Shown here piece by piece: positions 42,809-52,775 of a DNA stretch of 53,934 bases. The DNA comes from Snodgrassella alvi SCGC AB-598-O02 (GTDB lineage: Bacteria > Pseudomonadota > Gammaproteobacteria > Burkholderiales > Neisseriaceae), in NCBI GenBank assembly GCA_000725195.1, contig JAIL01000252.1, positions 1 through 53,934 on the forward strand, read 5' to 3'. Each line of letters begins with the position of its first letter. Within the stretch, counting starts at the first letter, position 1. Position numbers and translations under genes: made by a program. Below the pieces are notes generated by a model that worked only from the letters and a program-made list of their open reading frames with translations, did not search any database and had not been told where the DNA came from.

Positions 42809-43489
42809 ATGTTAAAAGCATGGTCAAGTGCTTTATTTACGTGTTTAATGATGTTTCTATCCTTGACTGTCTGCGCAACAGGTTTACCGCTTCTGGCTAA
42901 GCTAGAATATGTTGATAATCATGGTGTACCAGTCAACATGGATTTCAGCCGGCAGGATAATCAATATCGGATAGAAGTGCGACTGAATTTAATTTTGTAT
43001 CATTTGAAGTTCGTGTCGTCCGGTTCTGTAGCTAACAATACTCTCACACCATTATCTTACACCGATTCTCGTCAGGGTAAACCCTACGCTTATGCAACCT
43101 TTGCCAACCAGACAGTTCAATTTGGTAAAACTGGTAGCGAGCCTAAACAGGTAACAGTTAACGGACCTGTTTATGATTTGTTTGCTTTGGGCTGGCAACT
43201 GGGGATAAATGATGGTCATTTAGCCAAAAATACTTATTTGACTAATGGTAAAAAAATATATTCGCTTAACAATATTAGTTTTGTTGGCAACGAGCAGTTA
43301 TCTGTTAATAGTGAAATGATTAGTATCAGTCATTATCGGCTAAATCGTGGTGATGATGTGGTGGAATATGCTTTTGCACCTAGTCTACGTGGCATACCTG
43401 TTCGGATTAGTTACATGGATAATGGTAAAATATACACATTGCAACTGAAAAGTGGCTTAATAGATGGAAAAGCAATTAAAACGTTATGA
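42809..43489 (+). CDS. DUF3108 secreted/envelope protein
   Basis: A 226-aa exported protein with a signal peptide at 1-22 (LFTCLMMFLSLTVCATG). The mature part is rich in beta strands, for example YRIEVRLNLILYHLKFVSSG, TPLSYTDSRQGKPYAYATF and YDLFALGWQL, matching the DUF3108 pattern of periplasmic proteins of unknown role. These are often encoded between purN and rsmB in this family. The start is ATG 42809 with GAGGA upstream rather than the preceding TTG. It overlaps rsmB by 4 nt (ATGA), which indicates coupled translation. No function is known. Confidence 0.85.
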   Translation: MLKAWSSALFTCLMMFLSLTVCATGLPLLAKLEYVDNHGVPVNMDFSRQDNQYRIEVRLNLILYHLKFVSSGSVANNTLTPLSYTDSRQGKPYAYATFANQTVQFGKTGSEPKQVTVNGPVYDLFALGWQLGINDGHLAKNTYLTNGKKIYSLNNISFVGNEQLSVNSEMISISHYRLNRGDDVVEYAFAPSLRGIPVRISYMDNGKIYTLQLKSGLIDGKAIKTL

Positions 43490-44751
43490 TTAATGCTGCA
43501 CAACTTGAATTAACTGCAACAGTTTTGGCGCAGATTTTAACCTTCAAACAACCTGCGGATGTGGCTTTGTCTGCTTTTTTTCGGCGTGAACGCAAATTAG
43601 GTGGTCGTGATCGTCATGAAATTGCTGAAACCGTTTTCGCTACTTTGCGCCATTTTCAGAAAATTCAGACCGTATTAGTTAAGCCTTCTGCTAAACCAAG
43701 ACTTGCTGCTTTGGCTGCATTAGTATTTGGGCGTGGTTTGAGTGTCAGTGCTTTGTCAGAATTGGTAAATGAAAAAGAGGAGCAATGGCTAACTCAAATC
43801 AAAGCTCAGAAAGAGGAATTTGCTGGTGTACTAACTACAGCTGCAGAATTACCGTTATGGTTAATTGAGCTATTACAGCAGCAAGGGTGGAGTGATGAGG
43901 AAGTTACCGATTATGGCCGCAGTATTATGCAGTCAGCTCCCCTCGACCTGCGCGTTAATACGCTTAAAGCTAAGCGTGATAAAGTTTTGGCACAGTTGCA
44001 GGAGGAAGGAATGCGTGCCGAGGCTACACCATTTTCTCCTTGGGGCATACGACTGTATGATAAACCAGCTTTAAACCGCCATCCTTTATTTATCGACGGG
44101 ACGGTAGAAGTACAGGATGAAGGCAGTCAGTTGTTAGCGTTACTAACTGGTGCTAGACGCGGTCAAATCGTGGTTGATTTTTGTGCTGGTGCCGGGGGTA
44201 AAACTTTAGCGATGGGGGCAATGATGGCTGGTAGTGGTCGCTTGTATGCTTTCGATATTGCTGAAAAACGTCTGGCAAATTTAAAACCACGTATGGTGCG
44301 AGCTGGGCTTACCAATATTCATACGCAGCGCATTGATAACGAACACGATATACGCATCAATCGGTTACAAGGTAAAGCTGATTGTGTACTGGTAGACGCA
44401 CCTTGTTCTGGTCTGGGTACGCTGAGACGTAATCCGGACTTAAAATATCGCCAAAATGGTGATAATGTTGTGGCATTGTGCCAACAGCAACAATCAATTT
44501 TAAAGGCTGCATCGGCACTGGTGCGTACCGGCGGACGTCTTGTCTATGCAACCTGTAGTATTTTGCATGCGGAAAATCAGCAACAAATAAATGAATTTTT
44601 GGTCAACAATTCTGGTTGGCGTATTGAACCGGCGTATGAATTACTTAAATCAGTGTCATTACCCGTAGCAAACAGTCCCTTTCTACAATTAAATACACGT
44701 CAACATCACACGGATGGTTTTTTTGCTGCGGTGTTGAGTAAAAATACATAA
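43486..44751 (+). CDS. rsmB: 16S rRNA m5C967 methyltransferase RsmB
   Basis: A 421-aa SAM-dependent RNA methyltransferase. The N-terminal NusB-like RNA-binding domain (1-135) includes LSAFFRRERKLGGRDRHEIA. The SAM-binding motif I reads VVDFCAGAGGKTLAM. The catalytic cysteines are in LVDAPCSGLGTLRRNPDLK and YATCSIL. The VQDEGSQLLALL segment before motif I is the family signature. It overlaps the upstream DUF3108 gene by 4 nt and is followed by grxD at 21 nt. Confidence 0.95.
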   Translation: MINAAQLELTATVLAQILTFKQPADVALSAFFRRERKLGGRDRHEIAETVFATLRHFQKIQTVLVKPSAKPRLAALAALVFGRGLSVSALSELVNEKEEQWLTQIKAQKEEFAGVLTTAAELPLWLIELLQQQGWSDEEVTDYGRSIMQSAPLDLRVNTLKAKRDKVLAQLQEEGMRAEATPFSPWGIRLYDKPALNRHPLFIDGTVEVQDEGSQLLALLTGARRGQIVVDFCAGAGGKTLAMGAMMAGSGRLYAFDIAEKRLANLKPRMVRAGLTNIHTQRIDNEHDIRINRLQGKADCVLVDAPCSGLGTLRRNPDLKYRQNGDNVVALCQQQQSILKAASALVRTGGRLVYATCSILHAENQQQINEFLVNNSGWRIEPAYELLKSVSLPVANSPFLQLNTRQHHTDGFFAAVLSKNT

Positions 44752-44772
44752 ACCCTATTAGGAACAAATATC

Positions 44773-45084
44773 ATGAATACTCAAGAAAAAATTAAAACAA
44801 TAGTCACTACCTATCCTGTAGTACTGTTTATGAAAGGAACCCGTCAGTTTCCACAGTGCGGTTTTTCTTCCCGCGCCGTGCAAATTCTTCAGGCAGCCGG
44901 TTTGAAAGATTTTTTTACTGTCAATGTGCTTGAAGATGAAGAAATTCGTCAGGGTATTAAAGAATATGCCGACTGGCCAACCATTCCGCAATTATATGTG
45001 AATGGTGAATTTGTCGGAGGTTCAGATATAATGATGGAAATGTATGAAGCTGGTGAATTACAGTCTCTATTACAGACTGTATGA
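44773..45084 (+). CDS. grxD: Monothiol glutaredoxin Grx4
   Basis: A 103-aa CGFS-type glutaredoxin that holds and transfers [2Fe-2S] clusters with BolA partners. The active site is Cys29 in [12 protein letters not shown], preceded by [13 protein letters not shown]. The glutathione-binding parts [18 protein letters not shown] are intact. ATG 44773 has AGGAA about 8 nt upstream. Confidence 0.97.
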   Translation: MNTQEKIKTIVTTYPVVLFMKGTRQFPQCGFSSRAVQILQAAGLKDFFTVNVLEDEEIRQGIKEYADWPTIPQLYVNGEFVGGSDIMMEMYEAGELQSLLQTV

Positions 45085-45144
45085 TCACACATTTGTATCA
45101 CATGTGAAGTAGCTTTTTAATGTAACAAATTGATGGAACTAGCC

Positions 45145-45777
45145 ATGAAAATTAATGTAATAGATCACCCGCTAGTAAAGCATAAACTGTCTTTAATGCG
45201 GGAAGAGGATTGCAGTACCTATCGGTTTCGTACTTTGACTAAGGAACTAGCAAGATTAATGGCTTATGAAGCATCCCGTGATTTCGATGTTGAAATCGTA
45301 AAAATGCAGGGCTGGTGTGGTGAGATAGAAGGTTATCAGATTAAAGGTAAAACCGTCACCGTTGTACCTATTCTGCGCGCTGGTTTGGGAATGTTAGATG
45401 GGGTGCTGGATTTAATCCCTACGGCTAAAATCAGCGTGGTTGGATTACAGCGTGATGAAGAAACATTAGAACCAGTGCCTTATTTTGAAAAATTTGTTAG
45501 TCAAATGGATAAACGACCAGCTCTCATTATTGATCCAATGCTGGCTACTGGTGGTTCAATGATTGCCACCATTGACTTGCTTAAGAAAAAAGGTTGTAAA
45601 GACATTAAAGCCTTGGTACTGGTAGCAGCACCTGAGGGAGTGAGAGCAGTTAATGAAGCACACCCAGACGTAACAATCTATGCAGCAGCCCTGGATGATC
45701 ACTTAGATGCTAATGGTTATATCATTCCCGGCTTAGGTGATGCGGGTGATAAAATTTTTGGCACTAAACAGTTATAA
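45145..45777 (+). CDS. upp: Uracil phosphoribosyltransferase
   Basis: A 210-aa pyrimidine-salvage enzyme joining uracil to PRPP to give UMP. The start [20 protein letters not shown] fits the family at ATG 45145; two earlier in-frame starts (45130, 45133) only add four or five residues. The PRPP loop reads [20 protein letters not shown], and [16 protein letters not shown] and the uracil site [17 protein letters not shown] are intact. An ideal intrinsic terminator abuts the stop codon. Confidence 0.97.
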   Translation: MKINVIDHPLVKHKLSLMREEDCSTYRFRTLTKELARLMAYEASRDFDVEIVKMQGWCGEIEGYQIKGKTVTVVPILRAGLGMLDGVLDLIPTAKISVVGLQRDEETLEPVPYFEKFVSQMDKRPALIIDPMLATGGSMIATIDLLKKKGCKDIKALVLVAAPEGVRAVNEAHPDVTIYAAALDDHLDANGYIIPGLGDAGDKIFGTKQL

Positions 45778-45802
45778 AAAAACCGGCAAAGCCGGTTTTT
45801 TT
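45778..45802 (+). terminator. Intrinsic terminator after upp
   Basis: AAAAACCGGC-AAA-GCCGGTTTTTTT. A 10-bp stem with triloop and T7 run, immediately after the upp stop codon. Confidence 0.95.
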
Positions 45803-45977
45803 ATCAGCATTACTTTACCTAGCCACATAACAGATTATTGTTTGAATAGATGTTTTGACAATGGGCATCTTAATTTTTTATATCTGTAATGACATATGAT
45901 TAAATAAGTTGTTAAATATTTGATTTTAAATGATATATATAATTTTACTCAACCGGATAAACCAATATTGCATCAGT

Positions 45978-47357
45978 TTATCCATGCCTAAACATCAAAC
46001 CTACAGCTAGTCCGTAACTGTTTAAAGGATTGATTAAATTTGAGTCGGTCATCACAATATCGATATCCCATTGTTGGCACAATGTGTTTACTATTGCCAA
46101 GCCCAATCCACTACCATTTTCCCCATTCCCCAGTACCCGATAAAATGGTTCTAATACCAATAATTTATCTGTATCTGCAATTCCACAGCCACTATCTTCT
46201 ACCCACAGAATTGGTTTCTGATCAGTGCTTTTTTCTCCTCGGATGCGAATGTGACCATGTTCTGCTGTGTAATTAATTGAATTAACAATCAGGTTTTTTA
46301 GAATAGTATAAAGGTTATTGCTGCTAATCGGTAAAAGTAACTCTTCATCAATTTCTACGCTGAGAATTTGCTGTTTTTCCTCTGCAAGAGGCAGAATATC
46401 TGCAAATAGATCTCGTAATAAAGGCAGTACGGCAGTGAATGTCAGTTGCTTGTCAGAATGTTGCTGATGCTGTGCTCGTGCCAGTAAAAGCAGCTGAACC
46501 AGTAACTGCTGGGTACGACTAATACCTGCTTTTATTTGCTGAACAAGCTTCTTTTGCTCGGTTTCAGACAGATTAGGCTCATCAAAACGGGCAATCTGAA
46601 GCGTTAATGCCGTGATAGGGGTACGTAATTCATGAGCAGCATGAGCTATAAACTTCTGGTCATGTTCGATTGCTGTTCGTAACTGACTGAATAAGCGGTT
46701 GAGTGCATTAATGAAGGGGCGAATTTCAGTGGGTGAGTGTTTAACATCCAGAGGTGATAAATCATTAGCACAACGCCTTGCAACTTCGTTACTCATATTT
46801 TGCGTTACCCGAAACAATCGACGTATCCATACCGCCGTAATGACCCACAATACTGGCATCAATAATAAAAACGGCCATACAACACTTAAAGCACTATCAC
46901 GTGCAATATGATTACGATAAGCCGTGCGCTGTGCCACAACAAGGCGGATATGATCTCGGGTGATAATATAGACACGCCAATGACGCGAAGTTGTGACAAA
47001 ATCATGAAATCCATCACTTAAAACTTGTAAACTCTCTGCAGCATTACTATCCCCCATTAAAGTATTCAGATAAGGAGAGTCAATTGTTTGTGCCAAAATA
47101 CGGGGTTTGGGCAGAGTAGTGGCAGATTCAGGAAAATTCAAATTTTCATTTACATTTTGACGCAGAATAGCACTGTGTGGATCGAGAATATGAGCGATCT
47201 GCTCAAGCTGCCCATCCTGTAGGTCCTGAGTTTCTCTAAATGCTGTCTGATAGGCCAGTAAATCTCCGACTATAGCAATCATGGTTACCAATATTGATAA
47301 AGTCAGTAGCAAACGCCATTGTAGTGAGGAGCTCAATTGCCTCGATCTACCAGCCAT
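45978..47357 (-). CDS. Sensor histidine kinase, QseC/PmrB type
   Basis: A 459-aa membrane kinase. TM1 is about 15-35, the periplasmic sensor about 36-158 and TM2 about 159-180. A HAMP-like linker follows, then HisKA with His242 in FIAHAAHELRTPITAL and HATPase boxes (Asn in NLIVNSINYTAEHG, WVEDSGCGIAD, GSGLGLAIV). The HAAHELRTPI signature and N-terminal 2CSK-like sensor are typical of QseC/BasS relatives, which often sense cations, cationic peptides or signals linked to virulence. The signal here is unknown. It overlaps the response-regulator gene by 25 nt (start 47357), so the pair is coupled. Confidence 0.88.
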   Translation of the reverse strand: MAGRSRQLSSSLQWRLLLTLSILVTMIAIVGDLLAYQTAFRETQDLQDGQLEQIAHILDPHSAILRQNVNENLNFPESATTLPKPRILAQTIDSPYLNTLMGDSNAAESLQVLSDGFHDFVTTSRHWRVYIITRDHIRLVVAQRTAYRNHIARDSALSVVWPFLLLMPVLWVITAVWIRRLFRVTQNMSNEVARRCANDLSPLDVKHSPTEIRPFINALNRLFSQLRTAIEHDQKFIAHAAHELRTPITALTLQIARFDEPNLSETEQKKLVQQIKAGISRTQQLLVQLLLLARAQHQQHSDKQLTFTAVLPLLRDLFADILPLAEEKQQILSVEIDEELLLPISSNNLYTILKNLIVNSINYTAEHGHIRIRGEKSTDQKPILWVEDSGCGIADTDKLLVLEPFYRVLGNGENGSGLGLAIVNTLCQQWDIDIVMTDSNLINPLNSYGLAVGLMFRHG

Positions 47358-47995
47358 CCTAATCCCCGCACATTTTTAATCACCTTGCTGCCAAGTTTTT
47401 TGCGTATACCGTGAATAACTACTTCTACAGCATTGCTTTCAACCTCTTCATTCCAGCCATATATTTTTTCTTCCAATTCCTGTCGCGACAAAATAGCTCC
47501 CGGTTTCTTTAACAAACAATAAAGCAAAGCATATTCTCTTGCGGATAAACGGGTAGTCGTGTCCGCAATACTTACTTCGCGCGTTGCAGGATCTAGCGTT
47601 ATACTGCCATTGCTTAATACTGGAGTTGCATGACCCTGTCGCCGACGTAATACCGCGCGAATACGAGCCAATAATTCATCCGGTGCAAATGGTTTAACTA
47701 CATAATCATCTGCTCCAGAATCCAGACCATGAATCCGCTCTTCGACACTGTCTCTTGCCGTGATTAAAATTACCGGTAAATCATAATGACGGGCACGAAG
47801 ATGTTTTAAAACACTTAATCCATCCAGTTTCGGCACGCCAATATCAAACAAAGCCAAATCATAAATCTCAGGTTGAATGAGATTTTCGGCAATTAGCCCA
47901 TCTGTCACGCAATCAACAGCAAAACCTGCGGCATGCAGTACATCACCGAGTGCTTCGGCGATCATATTATCGTCTTCAAGAAGTAAAATTCGCAT
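47333..47995 (-). CDS. OmpR-family response regulator, QseB/PmrA type
   Basis: A 220-aa regulator. The receiver domain (1-115) has the acidic Glu-Asp-Asp at 7-9, phosphoacceptor Asp51 in LALFDIGVPKLDG and Lys101 in VVKPFAPDELLARI. A winged-helix DNA-binding domain follows, with LSAREYALLYCLLKKPGAIL and SNAVEVVIHGIRKKLG. It is the first gene of the leftward pair with the kinase. Its proposed targets (envelope modification, perhaps the phosphoethanolamine transferase at 7.9-9.5 kb) are inference. Confidence 0.92.
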   Translation of the reverse strand: MRILLLEDDNMIAEALGDVLHAAGFAVDCVTDGLIAENLIQPEIYDLALFDIGVPKLDGLSVLKHLRARHYDLPVILITARDSVEERIHGLDSGADDYVVKPFAPDELLARIRAVLRRRQGHATPVLSNGSITLDPATREVSIADTTTRLSAREYALLYCLLKKPGAILSRQELEEKIYGWNEEVESNAVEVVIHGIRKKLGSKVIKNVRGLGWLVDRGN

Positions 47996-48066
47996 GGGTT
48001 AACGTTTTATCTGATTAAACATATAGTGGTAAATTTAATTTACATAAATCATATGCTTATAATAGC

Positions 48067-48097
48067 AAAAACCGTTTCATAGCACTGAAACGGTTTT
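48067..48097 (-). terminator. Intrinsic terminator after the basic secreted-protein gene
   Basis: A perfect 12-bp stem AAAACCGTTTCA / TGAAACGGTTTT with a 6-nt loop and a T5 run in the leftward direction. It separates this gene from the two-component pair. Confidence 0.9.
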
Positions 48098-48123
48098 ATA
48101 AAAAACGTTAATCCAGATTGAGA

Positions 48124-48453
48124 TTAATTGATTTCAGTATCAGTAGTCGTTGTTTGAGTAGTAACGGCTTCTACTGCATCGTTATGGCGACGATGTTTTC
48201 TAACATGGCTTTTTCTAACATGAGCTTTTTTAGCATGGGCTTTTTTAACACGCGTTCTTTTAACCTGAACTGGTTTTTTAGCAGTTTGAGTAACTGGTTT
48301 AGTTGTTACCACTTTAGCAGGAGCAGCTTTAACAGGAGCCGTTGTCGTTGCCTTTGTGGTTGTTTTTGTAGTTGTGACTACTGGCTCAGCAAAAGTAGCA
48401 ACAGCAGACAAACCGAATACAGCTGTTAAAACAGCGGCAGTAATTTTTTTCAT
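48124..48453 (-). CDS. Small secreted Thr/Lys/His-rich basic protein
   Basis: A 109-aa protein. Residues 1-22 form a signal peptide (ITAAVLTAVFGLSAVATFA). The mature chain is low-complexity: a Thr/Ala/Pro/Val-rich half (TTTKTTTKATTTAPVKAAPA) and then a strongly basic segment (KKAHAKKAHVRKSHVRKHRR) with alternating His, ending acidic. The layout recalls Asr-like acid-shock proteins or periplasmic charge buffers, but there is no sequence family I can name. GGAGATC upstream gives a good ribosome-binding site. It sits upstream of a QseBC/PmrAB-like pair in the same direction, separated by a terminator. Metal (zinc or copper) or polyanion binding through the His/Lys segment is a reasonable guess. 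Confidence 0.75.
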   Translation of the reverse strand: MKKITAAVLTAVFGLSAVATFAEPVVTTTKTTTKATTTAPVKAAPAKVVTTKPVTQTAKKPVQVKRTRVKKAHAKKAHVRKSHVRKHRRHNDAVEAVTTQTTTTDTEIN

Positions 48454-48726
48454 ATAAGATCTCCAGTTTAAGGTATGTGATCACAATAACCATGAAGGTT
48501 CTTGTTCTGGAGAAGTATGGCAATAAAGACTTAGGGCAGACTTAGTAAAGTGTATAATTATCGTTAAAATAACGTAAATTAATGTATTTAAAATGGTTAT
48601 TCTATATGTAATCCAGCCTAGATAAGCTGAATTGTTTCTAATCTATTTTGTTCATCTATAGAGAAGAGATGATATTCGTTGGCGCCTTTCTCACAACTGA
48701 GTAACTCTATCTACTATTAAATTTTA

Positions 48727-48771
48727 TTTTTCAGACATATTATGCACCAATATGTCAATATGTCTGAAAAA
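48727..48771. repeat. 15-bp inverted repeat downstream of hemL
   Basis: TTTTTCAGACATATT pairs perfectly with AATATGTCTGAAAAA around a 15-nt loop, 10 nt beyond the hemL stop. The T run lies on the 5' side and the A run on the 3' side on both strands, so it forms a long stem rather than a standard terminator. The rest of 48454-48780 shows no gene. Confidence 0.65.
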
Positions 48772-48780
48772 AGAATTAAA

Positions 48781-50070
48781 TCAAATACCACGGGTCATTT
48801 CGGTGAAAGATTCAGCGGCTAAACCTAATGTATCGGCAATAATAACTGGACTATGTGCAATTGAAACAAAACCAGCTTCGAAAGCAGAAGGTGCAAAAAA
48901 TACGCCACGTGCCAGCATAGAATGGAAAAAACGCTTAAAAAGTGACAAATCAGCATTTTGCATATCGTGGTAGCAGTCAGGCAGATTGTCAGTGAAATAA
49001 AAGCCAAACATTCCACCAATGTGACGACTGGAAAACGGTAATCCTGCTTGTTGAGCAAGAGCAAGCAAACCTTCACTCAATTGTTTCGTGCGCGCACTAA
49101 GTGTGGTATAAAAATCCGGGCGTTGGATAATTTCCAGCGTTTTCAATCCAGCAGCAACACAAACCGGATTACCCGAAAGAGTTCCAGCCTGATAAACACT
49201 ACCTAAAGGAGATATACATTTCATTATATCAGCCCGTCCCCCGAAAGCAGCCACGGGCATACCTCCGCCGATAATTTTTCCCAAAGTAGTTAAATCAGGA
49301 GTAATACCATGCAGTGATTGTGCTCCGCCCAATGCCACGCGAAAGCCAGTCATCACTTCATCATAAATCAAAACGCTGCCATACTGATGCGTTAAAGAAC
49401 GCAGTGCCTGAATAAATTCTCTATTGGCCGGAATAAGATTCATATTACCGGCAATTGGTTCAACTATGACACCGGCAATAGTGTCTCCTTGTTGGGCAAA
49501 TATTTGCTGGATAGCTTCAACATCATTATAAGGCAGTACAATGGTATGGCGACTAAAATCTTCAGGCACGCCGGCAGAGCTGGGATGACCAAAAGTCAGC
49601 AGACCTGATCCGGCTTTTACCAATAAGCTATCAGAATGCCCATGGTAGCAGCCCTCGAATTTAATAATATTGTCACGTCCCGTGAAGCCTCTGGCCAATC
49701 TAATAGCACTCATGGTGGCTTCAGTACCAGAGCTCACTAACCGAACCTGCTCCATACTGGGCATAATATGCAGAATTTCTTCCGCAATACGGATTTCATT
49801 TGCTGTTGGTGCACCAAAAGATAAGCCTTCTTGAGCGGCAGCACAAACTGCGGCAATAACTTCGGGATGAGCATGGCCGACAATAGCTGGTCCCCATGAA
49901 CCAATGTAGTCTATATATTGTGTTTGATCTTCATCCCATACGTAAGCACCATTGGCTTTCTGGATAAAACGTGGTGTACCGCCAACGCCAGCAAAGGCGC
50001 GTACAGGTGAATTAACCCCTCCGGGAATAATCTTTTTAGCTTGTTCAAAAAGTCTGGAATTATTATCCAT
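48781..50070 (-). CDS. hemL: Glutamate-1-semialdehyde 2,1-aminomutase
   Basis: A 429-aa PLP enzyme that turns glutamate-1-semialdehyde into 5-aminolevulinate in the C5 haem pathway. The PLP lysine is in [36 protein letters not shown] at the N-terminus, [19 protein letters not shown] and [16 protein letters not shown] are all present. Length and ends are normal. ATG 50070 has AAGGAC upstream. It is monocistronic. Confidence 0.98.
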   Translation of the reverse strand: MDNNSRLFEQAKKIIPGGVNSPVRAFAGVGGTPRFIQKANGAYVWDEDQTQYIDYIGSWGPAIVGHAHPEVIAAVCAAAQEGLSFGAPTANEIRIAEEILHIMPSMEQVRLVSSGTEATMSAIRLARGFTGRDNIIKFEGCYHGHSDSLLVKAGSGLLTFGHPSSAGVPEDFSRHTIVLPYNDVEAIQQIFAQQGDTIAGVIVEPIAGNMNLIPANREFIQALRSLTHQYGSVLIYDEVMTGFRVALGGAQSLHGITPDLTTLGKIIGGGMPVAAFGGRADIMKCISPLGSVYQAGTLSGNPVCVAAGLKTLEIIQRPDFYTTLSARTKQLSEGLLALAQQAGLPFSSRHIGGMFGFYFTDNLPDCYHDMQNADLSLFKRFFHSMLARGVFFAPSAFEAGFVSIAHSPVIIADTLGLAAESFTEMTRGI

Positions 50071-50449
50071 AAATCAGTCCTTAAGTTATAGAGAATGTTA
50101 TCTCTAGAACATTCTATTAATAGAAAACTGTCTGCTAATAATATTTATCTTACTATCCCTTTCGAAAACAATATCATTTACCATAATCCACAACAGCATG
50201 TCCAAAGTTAGAAGTAAATAGCAATTAAAAATTGAATTTCAATAAGCAGCTAGACAAAATTTACGACCGACATCAATGCTATTTAAAATTGAAAGAGGCA
50301 CCAAAAGATGAAGATAAATATTCAAATAATATTAATAAAGGTAATTGTATTTCTAATATAGATTTATTTTAAGTAAAAATACTAAGTACAATTAGTATTC
50401 CTATAATCAACCTAGCTATTACTATCTTTGATTTCATTTTGCTATGTAT
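50071..50449. other. AT-rich gap upstream of hemL
   Basis: About 380 bases with no gene. It should contain the hemL promoter. No repeat or RNA was recognised. Confidence 0.5.
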
Positions 50450-50905
50450 TTATTCCATTTTAAACCATACTGCATAAAACATAAATATACTAGTTATGAA
50501 GAACAATATTTTATAATAGTTTTTTATTTTATCTTTATTTTTAAATACAAACTTGATTGGTTTTTTATTTGAATTGGAAGCGTTATATTTTTTATGGAAA
50601 CCTACGATATTATCTACCAAATTATCTGCAAATAGAAATATAAAAAAATTATAGAAAAATATTATAAGAAAAGCCATTAGAAATTTAATACTAATCTGTT
50701 CTGTATAATTTATGTCTATATTGGGATTATTTGTAATCTTACAAAATAAATAAACAATAAAAGGACTAATTATAAATAAAACAAAGCTCAATAAAATACC
50801 TAGACCATTTCCGATAATTAGTTTTTTTTTCGAGTATACATTAGGGGCTTTAAACATATCATAATAAAATAATAGTATACAAAATAGAAAAAAAATATAT
50901 TCCAT
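50450..50905 (-). CDS. Unrecognised AT-rich membrane protein
   Basis: A 151-aa protein with four predicted membrane helices: about 2-14, 30-54 (GILLSFVLFIISPFIVYLF), 73-95 (FLMAFLIIFFYNFFIFLFA) and 130-148. A Lys/Asn-rich loop lies between the last two. Codon usage is extremely AT-rich (Ile, Asn, Phe, Lys) compared with the neighbouring hemL and YdcF genes, a sign of recent acquisition or weak constraint. The ribosome-binding site is poor (ATGGTAATAAC). I do not recognise the family. Small multi-helix proteins like this are sometimes immunity or toxin partners, but nothing here proves it. Confidence 0.55.
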   Translation of the reverse strand: MEYIFFLFCILLFYYDMFKAPNVYSKKKLIIGNGLGILLSFVLFIISPFIVYLFCKITNNPNIDINYTEQISIKFLMAFLIIFFYNFFIFLFADNLVDNIVGFHKKYNASNSNKKPIKFVFKNKDKIKNYYKILFFITSIFMFYAVWFKME

Positions 50906-51013
50906 GTTATTACCATATTATTACAGTCGGAAATCCCATTAAAATTAGTCCGTTTATTATATTGTGCTCTGGAGGGGAAAATCATACATACTTTAGTAAT
51001 ATTTAAGTTGTTA

Positions 51014-51667
51014 TTAACCAATTTTTTGGAATAAGCTATCGAACACAGGAGAATGAAATAACTGGCTCCATTGATACAACATCAGTAAATAACTTTCCTG
51101 AGCCAGAAAGCGTAATTTAGAATGAGTGGCAGTGTAACGGGTCGTTGGAGTAGGTGAAATCTGAGCATTTAAACCAAGATCATTGGCCATAATTTTAGCG
51201 CGCGCCAGATGATAAGGGTCACTGACAATAATTACACTGTTAATATCGTTATTATTAGCTTCGATTTGCGCATTGACCAGATTTTGCCACGTATCCCTTG
51301 ACTGGTTTTCATATACAATATCCGTTTTATCGATACCATGTTTAATTGCATAACGACGACCAACTGCGGCCTCACTCATAAAGCCAGCTTTTGAAGTGCC
51401 ACCAGTAAAAAGAATTTTCTTAACTAACCCAACTCGATAAAGATATAAAGCATGATTGATACGTTCGCGAAAAACCGGCGAAGGACGTTTATCCCACGCA
51501 GCCGCACCTAATACAATAACGGCATCAGCCTGTGTTAATGGTTTTGGCTGACTAAGTTGAAAAACGATTGCCAAACTTAAAATATAATTTACACACGCAA
51601 ATAAAGTACAAATTATGAGACTTGTACGCAAAAATCGCCAGAAGCCAAGTTTTTTTTTAACTGACAT
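51014..51667 (-). CDS. YdcF/SanA-like (DUF218) envelope protein
   Basis: A 217-aa protein with one N-terminal membrane helix (about 12-35) and a DUF218 domain. DUF218 signatures: ADAVIVLGAAAWDKRPSP, RINHALYLYRVGLVKKILFT, GGTSKAGFMSEAAVGRRYAI, and SVIIVSDPYHLARAKIM. The DUF218 (YdcF/SanA) family is tied to envelope integrity and peptidoglycan or lipid-carrier metabolism without a proven reaction. The start at ATG 51667 overlaps the arsC-like stop by 11 nt. A TTG at 51688 is a less likely alternative. Confidence 0.88.
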   Translation of the reverse strand: MSVKKKLGFWRFLRTSLIICTLFACVNYILSLAIVFQLSQPKPLTQADAVIVLGAAAWDKRPSPVFRERINHALYLYRVGLVKKILFTGGTSKAGFMSEAAVGRRYAIKHGIDKTDIVYENQSRDTWQNLVNAQIEANNNDINSVIIVSDPYHLARAKIMANDLGLNAQISPTPTTRYTATHSKLRFLAQESYLLMLYQWSQLFHSPVFDSLFQKIG

Positions 51668-52022
51668 GGTTTTCAAGTAATGCCTCAATATTAGTCAGAG
51701 GTCTGCCAATTGCAGCACGTTCACCAAATACAACTATTGGGCGTTCAATAAGTATAGGATGAGCAGCAATAGCTGCAATTAAAGTCTCTTCGTCGGCTTG
51801 ATCAAGCTGCAAGGTTGTATAAAGTGAATCTTTATGACGCATCATATCTCGAACAGTACTGATTGCTAGCTTTTTTTTCAAAATACGGATTTGATCTTCA
51901 CATAGAGGTTCAGTAAGATAGGGTATTACTTTAGTATCTACATTCCGTACTTGTAATAATAATAGAGCAGCACGAGATTTAGAACAGTTAGGGTTATGAT
52001 AAAGAATGACAGAAGAAGTCAT
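51657..52022 (-). CDS. ArsC/YfgD-like thioredoxin-fold reductase
   Basis: A 121-aa protein of the glutaredoxin-linked arsenate reductase family. Cys13 in YHNPNCSKSRAALLLL is the catalytic cysteine, and the anion-binding arginines are in RDMMRHKD, ERPIVVFGERAAIGRP. Many such genes outside ars operons (YfgD type) have unproven arsenate activity, and no ars genes are near. The ribosome-binding site GGGGACAA precedes ATG 52022. It is the first gene of a leftward pair with the YdcF-like gene. Confidence 0.9.
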   Translation of the reverse strand: MTSSVILYHNPNCSKSRAALLLLQVRNVDTKVIPYLTEPLCEDQIRILKKKLAISTVRDMMRHKDSLYTTLQLDQADEETLIAAIAAHPILIERPIVVFGERAAIGRPLTNIEALLENHVS

Positions 52023-52775
52023 GTTTGTCCCCGGAGATAGAAGATATTAATGTTCCAGTAAAGAGTGTGAACCAAACTATAAATTTTGACAAGTATTATT
52101 AATTATTATTAATATTAAATTTGGAGTTTAGCAAAAATGTTAATAAAAAATAAGTTGTCAAAACTGTATATTGTTTTTTTGATTAAAATACTACCACTTT
52201 AGGTTTTCAAACCAGTATCATATTACATTTGTCATCTAATTAACGTAACCACTGAGAAATATTTATCTAATAAGTGTATATATCGCTAAAACTTAAATTG
52301 CATTTGTAATGAATTGTACTTTTATTCCTAAAATTTACGGTAACAATGACTGGAATCATAATCTGGTGCACAAGAGCAATTAGTAAATTCTTAATTATTA
52401 GGTTAACTGAACTAAATCAGCTTATCGGTCTGATCAAAATCATATACAAATTAATAGAGAATACATTGATAGGTATAAATTTTTTCTAATGAATAAGTAA
52501 TATGATTTTTGTTCACTATTAAAAGTGTATTGCAGGCATCAAATATCCTATCTAGATGGAATTAGATATAAAATCTATCAAGTTCATTAGGATAAAGCGC
52601 TTTTTCTGATTGAGAAATTCATTTTTCAACAGATAAATAGTACAAGATATAAATTTATTGATGAAAATTATTTAACAAAATATGAGTAAAACCATTTTAG
52701 CATTCAATTTATATTAAACTAAAAATTAATGTATAAACCCTTTAGCCTCACATTTTTTGTTCGTTGCAAAATAGA
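52023..52775. other. Gene-free AT-rich region between arsC-like gene and serC
   Basis: About 750 bases with no open frame worth listing on either strand, no RNA gene and no clear repeat. It contains the promoter region of the ArsC-like/YdcF-like pair. Confidence 0.55.

Noticed and set aside
50818-51021. 67-codon frame overlapping the membrane protein gene
   Set aside because: It overlaps the better membrane-protein frame, has no ribosome-binding site and no recognisable pattern.
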